Source: Actinomycetales bacterium Ga0077552 (lineage in GTDB: Bacteria > Actinomycetota > Actinomycetes > Actinomycetales > Microbacteriaceae). Taken from it: a DNA stretch of 8,388 nt. The notes beneath the pieces are model-generated. The model searched no databases and was not told the DNA's origin. It worked only from the letters and a program-made list of their open reading frames with translations. Location: contig LNFD01000069.1 of NCBI GenBank assembly GCA_001464255.1, positions 1-8,388 of the forward strand, written 5' to 3'. Positions 5,888-8,388 of the stretch are shown in pieces; within the stretch, counting starts at the first letter, position 1; every line of letters begins with the position of its first letter. A program made the position numbers and the translations under genes.

Positions 5888-7179
5888 CTAGACACTGTCA
5901 CGTCGAGGCGGTGCTGGAGGAACCGGCGCTCGGGGTCGGAGGGGGCGAGCTCGAGGGCGCGGCGGTAGTGCGATAGAGCATCCGTCGGGCGGCCGGAGCG
6001 GCGGAGCAGATCTGCGCGGGTGGCGTGCAGGAGGTGGTAGTCCCCCAGGCTGGCGTCGAGGTGGAGGGTGTCGAGGAGGGCGAGGCCAGCATCCGGGCCC
6101 TCAGAAAACGCCACGGCGATCGCTCGGTTGAGGTCGACGATGGGTGATGGGGTGACCTGGCTGAGGTGGGCGTAGAGGGTGGCGATGCGGGCGAAGTTCG
6201 TCGCCGCGGCCGTCGGGGAGGTCGCGTGCTCGGCGGCGATCTGGGCCTGGAGCAGGTAGGGGCCGGGCGGGGTGCCGAGGTGCTGGAGGGTGTGCTCGGC
6301 TGCGGCGAGCATCCGGGAGCCTTCGGCGATCGCGTCGGCGTTCCAGCGGGTGCGGTCTTGGTCTTCGAGGAGCACGAGGTCTCCGGCGGCGTCGAGGCGC
6401 GAGGCCGCGCGCGAGTGCTGGAAGAGCTCGAGGGCGAGCAGGGCCAGCACCTCGGGCTGCTGCGGCATGAGCTGCGCCACGAGACGCGTGAGGCGGATCG
6501 CCTCGTCGGCGAGGGCGGGGCGGATGAGGTCTGATCCGCTGCCGGAGGAATAGCCCTCGCTGAAGAGCAGGTAGAGCACGGCGAGCACGCCCGCAGTGCG
6601 CTCGGGCAGCAGGTGCGGCGGGGGCACGCGGTAGGGGATGTTCGCGCTGCGGATCTTCGCGCGCGTGCGCACCAGGCGCTTCTGCATGGTCTGCTCGCTC
6701 ACCAGGAAGACGTGCGCGGTCTCGGCCACGCTCAGGCCCAGCACGGTGCGGAGCGTGAGGGCGACGCGGTTTTCGAGTGCCAGTGCGGGATGGCAACAGG
6801 TGAAGATGAGGCGGAGGCGGTCGTCGTCGATCGTGTCGTCGGGCATCGTCGTCTCCTCCTCTGGGGTGTCGGTCAGTTCGTGAGCGTGGCGCTCGGTGGC
6901 CTTGCGCTCGGTGCTCGCTTTGCGGATGGCGTCGATCGCCTTGTTCTTCGCGACCGTCGTGAGCCAGGCGCCCGGGTTGTCGGGGATTCCGCGCTCGGGC
7001 CACGTCGTCAGCGCGCGGGTGACGGCGTCGTGGAAGGAGTCCTCCGCGAGATCCCAGTCCTGGGTGAGGCGGATGAGGGTGGCGACGATGCGGAGGCGCT
7101 CGGACGCGACGACCTCGGCGAGAGCTTGGCTCGCTTCGGTCGTCGCGCTCGTAACCTGCTCAGGGCCGGGTGAGGGCAT
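5884..7179 (-). CDS. ECF42-type RNA polymerase sigma factor with C-terminal extension
   Basis: The product is 431 residues, about twice a minimal ECF sigma factor. Region 2 (about 29-90) includes DWDLAEDSFHDAVTRAL and PGAWLTTVAKNKAIDAIRK. Region 4 (about 129-180) includes LTLRTVLGLSVAETA and SEQTMQKRLVRTRAKIR. The linker IDDDRLRLIFTCCHPALA just before region 4 is a hallmark of this group. Residues about 190-425 are the group's helical, TPR-like C-terminal extension (DUF6596-type), thought to replace an anti-sigma factor in controlling activity. The two upstream genes encode YCII/DGPF proteins, the standard partners of ECF42 sigma factors. The ATG at 7179 lies 12 bases after the preceding stop, with AAAGG as ribosome binding site. 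The C-terminal half is duplicated at 691-1311 and may itself be a replacement 3' end. The gene's stop overlaps that of the XRE regulator within CTAG. Confidence 0.95.
   Translation of the reverse strand: MPSPGPEQVTSATTEASQALAEVVASERLRIVATLIRLTQDWDLAEDSFHDAVTRALTTWPERGIPDNPGAWLTTVAKNKAIDAIRKASTERKATERHAHELTDTPEEETTMPDDTIDDDRLRLIFTCCHPALALENRVALTLRTVLGLSVAETAHVFLVSEQTMQKRLVRTRAKIRSANIPYRVPPPHLLPERTAGVLAVLYLLFSEGYSSGSGSDLIRPALADEAIRLTRLVAQLMPQQPEVLALLALELFQHSRAASRLDAAGDLVLLEDQDRTRWNADAIAEGSRMLAAAEHTLQHLGTPPGPYLLQAQIAAEHATSPTAAATNFARIATLYAHLSQVTPSPIVDLNRAIAVAFSEGPDAGLALLDTLHLDASLGDYHLLHATRADLLRRSGRPTDALSHYRRALELAPSDPERRFLQHRLDVTVSS
5905..6525. repeat. Direct repeat, right copy (3' half of the intact ECF42 gene)
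   Basis: This copy is the partner of 691-1311 at a constant offset of 5214. Here the repeat is an integral part of the full-length sigma gene. Beyond 6525 the sigma gene continues normally, while the left copy breaks off. At the other end similarity fades a few codons before the sigma stop. Confidence 0.88.
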
Positions 7180-7191
7180 CCGGTGCCTTTG

Positions 7192-7524
7192 TTATTCGAA
7201 CGGCCAGACCGGGCGCACCTCGACGCGGCCGAAGCGCGCCATCGGGTGGGCTGCGGCGATCTCGAGGACCTCGTCAAGGTTGTCGACGTCGATGAGGTCG
7301 AAGCCGGCGATCCACTCTTTCGACTCGGTGAAGGGGCCGTCGGTGAGGATCGTCTTGCCCTCGCGCACGGTGACAGTCGTGGCGTCGGAGGGCGGGCGCA
7401 GGCGGTTGCCGGTGCGCGCGATGCCACGGCGCTCGATGTCGGCGCTCCACTCCTCGATGTTGTCTTCTTCGGGGATGTAGGTGGGGGCGGCGGGGTCGCT
7501 GATGATGAGCAGAAGGTATTCCAT
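7192..7524 (-). CDS. YCII-related (DGPF-domain) protein
   Basis: The product is 110 residues, beginning MEYLLLIISDP and carrying the family's DGPF motif at residues 62-65 (TDGPFTESKEWIAGFDLIDV). These small alpha-beta barrel proteins are regularly encoded beside ECF41/ECF42-type sigma factors and are thought to take part in their signalling or be their targets; the biochemical role is not established. The ATG at 7522-7524 overlaps the preceding gene's stop by one base (TGATG), with AGAGGA close upstream as ribosome binding site, and the sigma gene follows after 12 bases. All three genes therefore form one transcript. All family features appear intact. Confidence 0.93.
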   Translation of the reverse strand: MEYLLLIISDPAAPTYIPEEDNIEEWSADIERRGIARTGNRLRPPSDATTVTVREGKTILTDGPFTESKEWIAGFDLIDVDNLDEVLEIAAAHPMARFGRVEVRPVWPFE

Positions 7525-7877
7525 CAGTTGTCCTCTGCGGTGTGCAGCATGCGGCGAACCTCGATGGGCGAATACTTGACCTCGGCGAAGCGGCCGGCGA
7601 TCTCGACGGCGCGCTCGTGGCTGGCGACGTCGACGATGTAGTAGCCGCCGATGTACTCCGTGCCCTCGGTAAAAGGGCCGCGGGTCGTGACCGGCTTGCC
7701 GTTGTAGTGGCCGATGACGGTGACGTTCTCGAGATCGAGTTCGTTCGTGTCGACGAACTCTTTGCTCGCGATCAGGTCTTCGATGATGGCGCCGTGGGTG
7801 GCCTGGAGGTCGAGGTCGCCGGCGGCCAACGCGGCCTCGGCGGCGGGGTTTGAGTAGATCGTGATCATGTAGCGCAT
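7524..7877 (-). CDS. YCII-related protein with RGPF variant motif
   Basis: The product is 117 residues, beginning MRYMITIYSNP, with the YCII fold's conserved block at about 62-84 (PVTTRGPFTEGTEYIGGYYI). The normally acidic first position of the DGPF motif is arginine (Arg66), which also occurs in some relatives, so it need not mean loss of function. It is the first gene of the YCII-YCII-sigma operon, starting with ATG at 7875-7877 behind only a weak purine-rich sequence (AGGG). It is not a recent duplicate of its neighbour: only the core motif and the C-terminal EVRP/EVRR strand are clearly alike. The region upstream carries a possible ECF-type promoter. Confidence 0.92.
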   Translation of the reverse strand: MRYMITIYSNPAAEAALAAGDLDLQATHGAIIEDLIASKEFVDTNELDLENVTVIGHYNGKPVTTRGPFTEGTEYIGGYYIVDVASHERAVEIAGRFAEVKYSPIEVRRMLHTAEDN

Positions 7878-7916
7878 GGTTGCCCTGCTCTCTGTTGGGG
7901 ACGATTACACCAGTGC

Positions 7917-7943
7917 GACGAAGGGCGGTCTAGCGAGAGGACA
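7917..7943 (-). promoter_or_regulatory. Candidate ECF-type promoter of the YCII-sigma operon
   Basis: On the minus strand TGTCCT (7943-7938) and CGTC (7920-7917) are separated by 17 bases, about 40 bases ahead of the first YCII start. This resembles the TGTC-type -35 and CGTC-type -10 elements used by many ECF sigma factors, and would make the operon autoregulated. The match is short and the -35 incomplete. Confidence 0.35.
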
Positions 7944-7959
7944 GTGTTTCTGAGAATGG

Positions 7960-8370
7960 TTAGGTGAAGAGTCTGAGGGTCTGGAGTCCGCGCTGTGAGA
8001 CGCTCACCACGTAGGGGCCGGAGTGAGTCTGAACGCGGCGAAAGATCGCGCTTTCGCGATCGAGAAACCGTTGGGCCTTCACAATCCCCGTCAACTGGCT
8101 GTTGCCGAGGGCGAAGACCCTGGCCTCGGCATCGACTACGGCCCGAGCCTCCAAGGGCCGCTTGGCGATGGTCTTGTCTCCCGTCAGCAACACCTCGCCC
8201 CGCGCAGACGCGTCACGGATCCAGTCGATGTCTGCCAAATCTTGAGCCGTGACGCTGCCGTATCGCTCGCGCATGCCGACAACGTTCCAGCCAGCCGCGC
8301 GGAGGGCATCCGGAACAACATGGTCGCCCAGACTGCGATCGGTGAAGAACCGAACGCTCACCTCCCGCAC
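7960..8370 (-). CDS. PIN-like (VapC45-type) protein, probable toxin
   Basis: The product is up to 136 residues. It opens with RFFTDRSLGDHVVPDALRAA, where Asp11 follows a beta strand as in PIN nucleases, and continues with acidic residues Asp47/Asp49 (LADIDWI) and Asp65 (LLTGDKTIAKRP). This layout matches the PIN-like/VapC45 family, whose members are putative RNases in toxin-antitoxin pairs. The start is uncertain: GTG at 8370 or GTG at 8361, and the frame stays open to the window edge. A different minus-strand frame ends with TAA at 8375-8373, only a few bases before it, so a partner gene, possibly the antitoxin, may lie just outside. The gene is co-directional with the YCII-sigma operon, 82 bases upstream of it, and probably independent of it. 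Confidence 0.8.
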   Translation of the reverse strand: MREVSVRFFTDRSLGDHVVPDALRAAGWNVVGMRERYGSVTAQDLADIDWIRDASARGEVLLTGDKTIAKRPLEARAVVDAEARVFALGNSQLTGIVKAQRFLDRESAIFRRVQTHSGPYVVSVSQRGLQTLRLFT

Positions 8371-8388
8371 CGTTACGCGGCAGCCAGC

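Noticed and set aside
1312..5900. Insertion sequence or transposon ends around the module
   Set aside because: I found no transposase or integrase frame, no terminal inverted repeats and no short target-site duplication at the visible break. The only flanking repeat is the sigma-gene homology.
6101..7003. Minus-strand open frame of 300 codons in another frame of the sigma gene
   Set aside because: The translation is almost entirely Arg, Pro, Ala and His repeats, a typical out-of-frame reading of a GC-rich gene.

Overview
The window looks like chromosomal DNA of a high-GC actinobacterium. GC-rich codon use, GTG starts, an ECF42-type sigma factor with two YCII/DGPF partner proteins, and a VapC45-like PIN protein fit Actinomycetota, plausibly a Microbacteriaceae-type organism. 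The lineage is inferred from gene content and composition only.

Layout: 1-576 is the 3' part of an unrecognised gene running in from the left edge. 566-688 holds a possible C-terminal scrap of a second gene. 649-1314 (minus strand) is an N-terminally truncated copy of the ECF42 sigma gene, containing only the C-terminal extension. 1312-1449 holds no convincing gene. 1450-5202 (minus strand) is a tight operon: ureohydrolase/agmatinase, NCS1 permease, branch-1 nitrilase, and a small four-helix membrane protein resembling hydroxylaminobenzene mutase/styrene oxide isomerase. Its divergent XRE-cupin regulator lies at 5303-5887, and about 100 bases between them hold overlapping promoters around a short inverted repeat. 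5884-7877 (minus strand) is an operon of two YCII proteins and a full-length ECF42 sigma factor. 7960-8370 (minus strand) is a PIN-like protein, probably a toxin.

The most striking structure is a gapless direct repeat of about 620 bases, roughly 93% identical by hand count, with copies 5214 bases apart (about 691-1311 and 5905-6525). One copy is the 3' half of the intact sigma gene and the other is the truncated copy. They bracket the whole catabolic module. This is what one expects if a cassette entered the sigma gene and brought a replacement 3' end, leaving the displaced half behind.

Working together: the permease would import a small nitrogen-rich compound, the nitrilase and ureohydrolase would release ammonia, urea or a carboxylate from it, and the XRE-cupin protein would sense a ligand and control the operon. 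The substrate cannot be read from the sequence. The ECF42/YCII block is a separate signalling unit.
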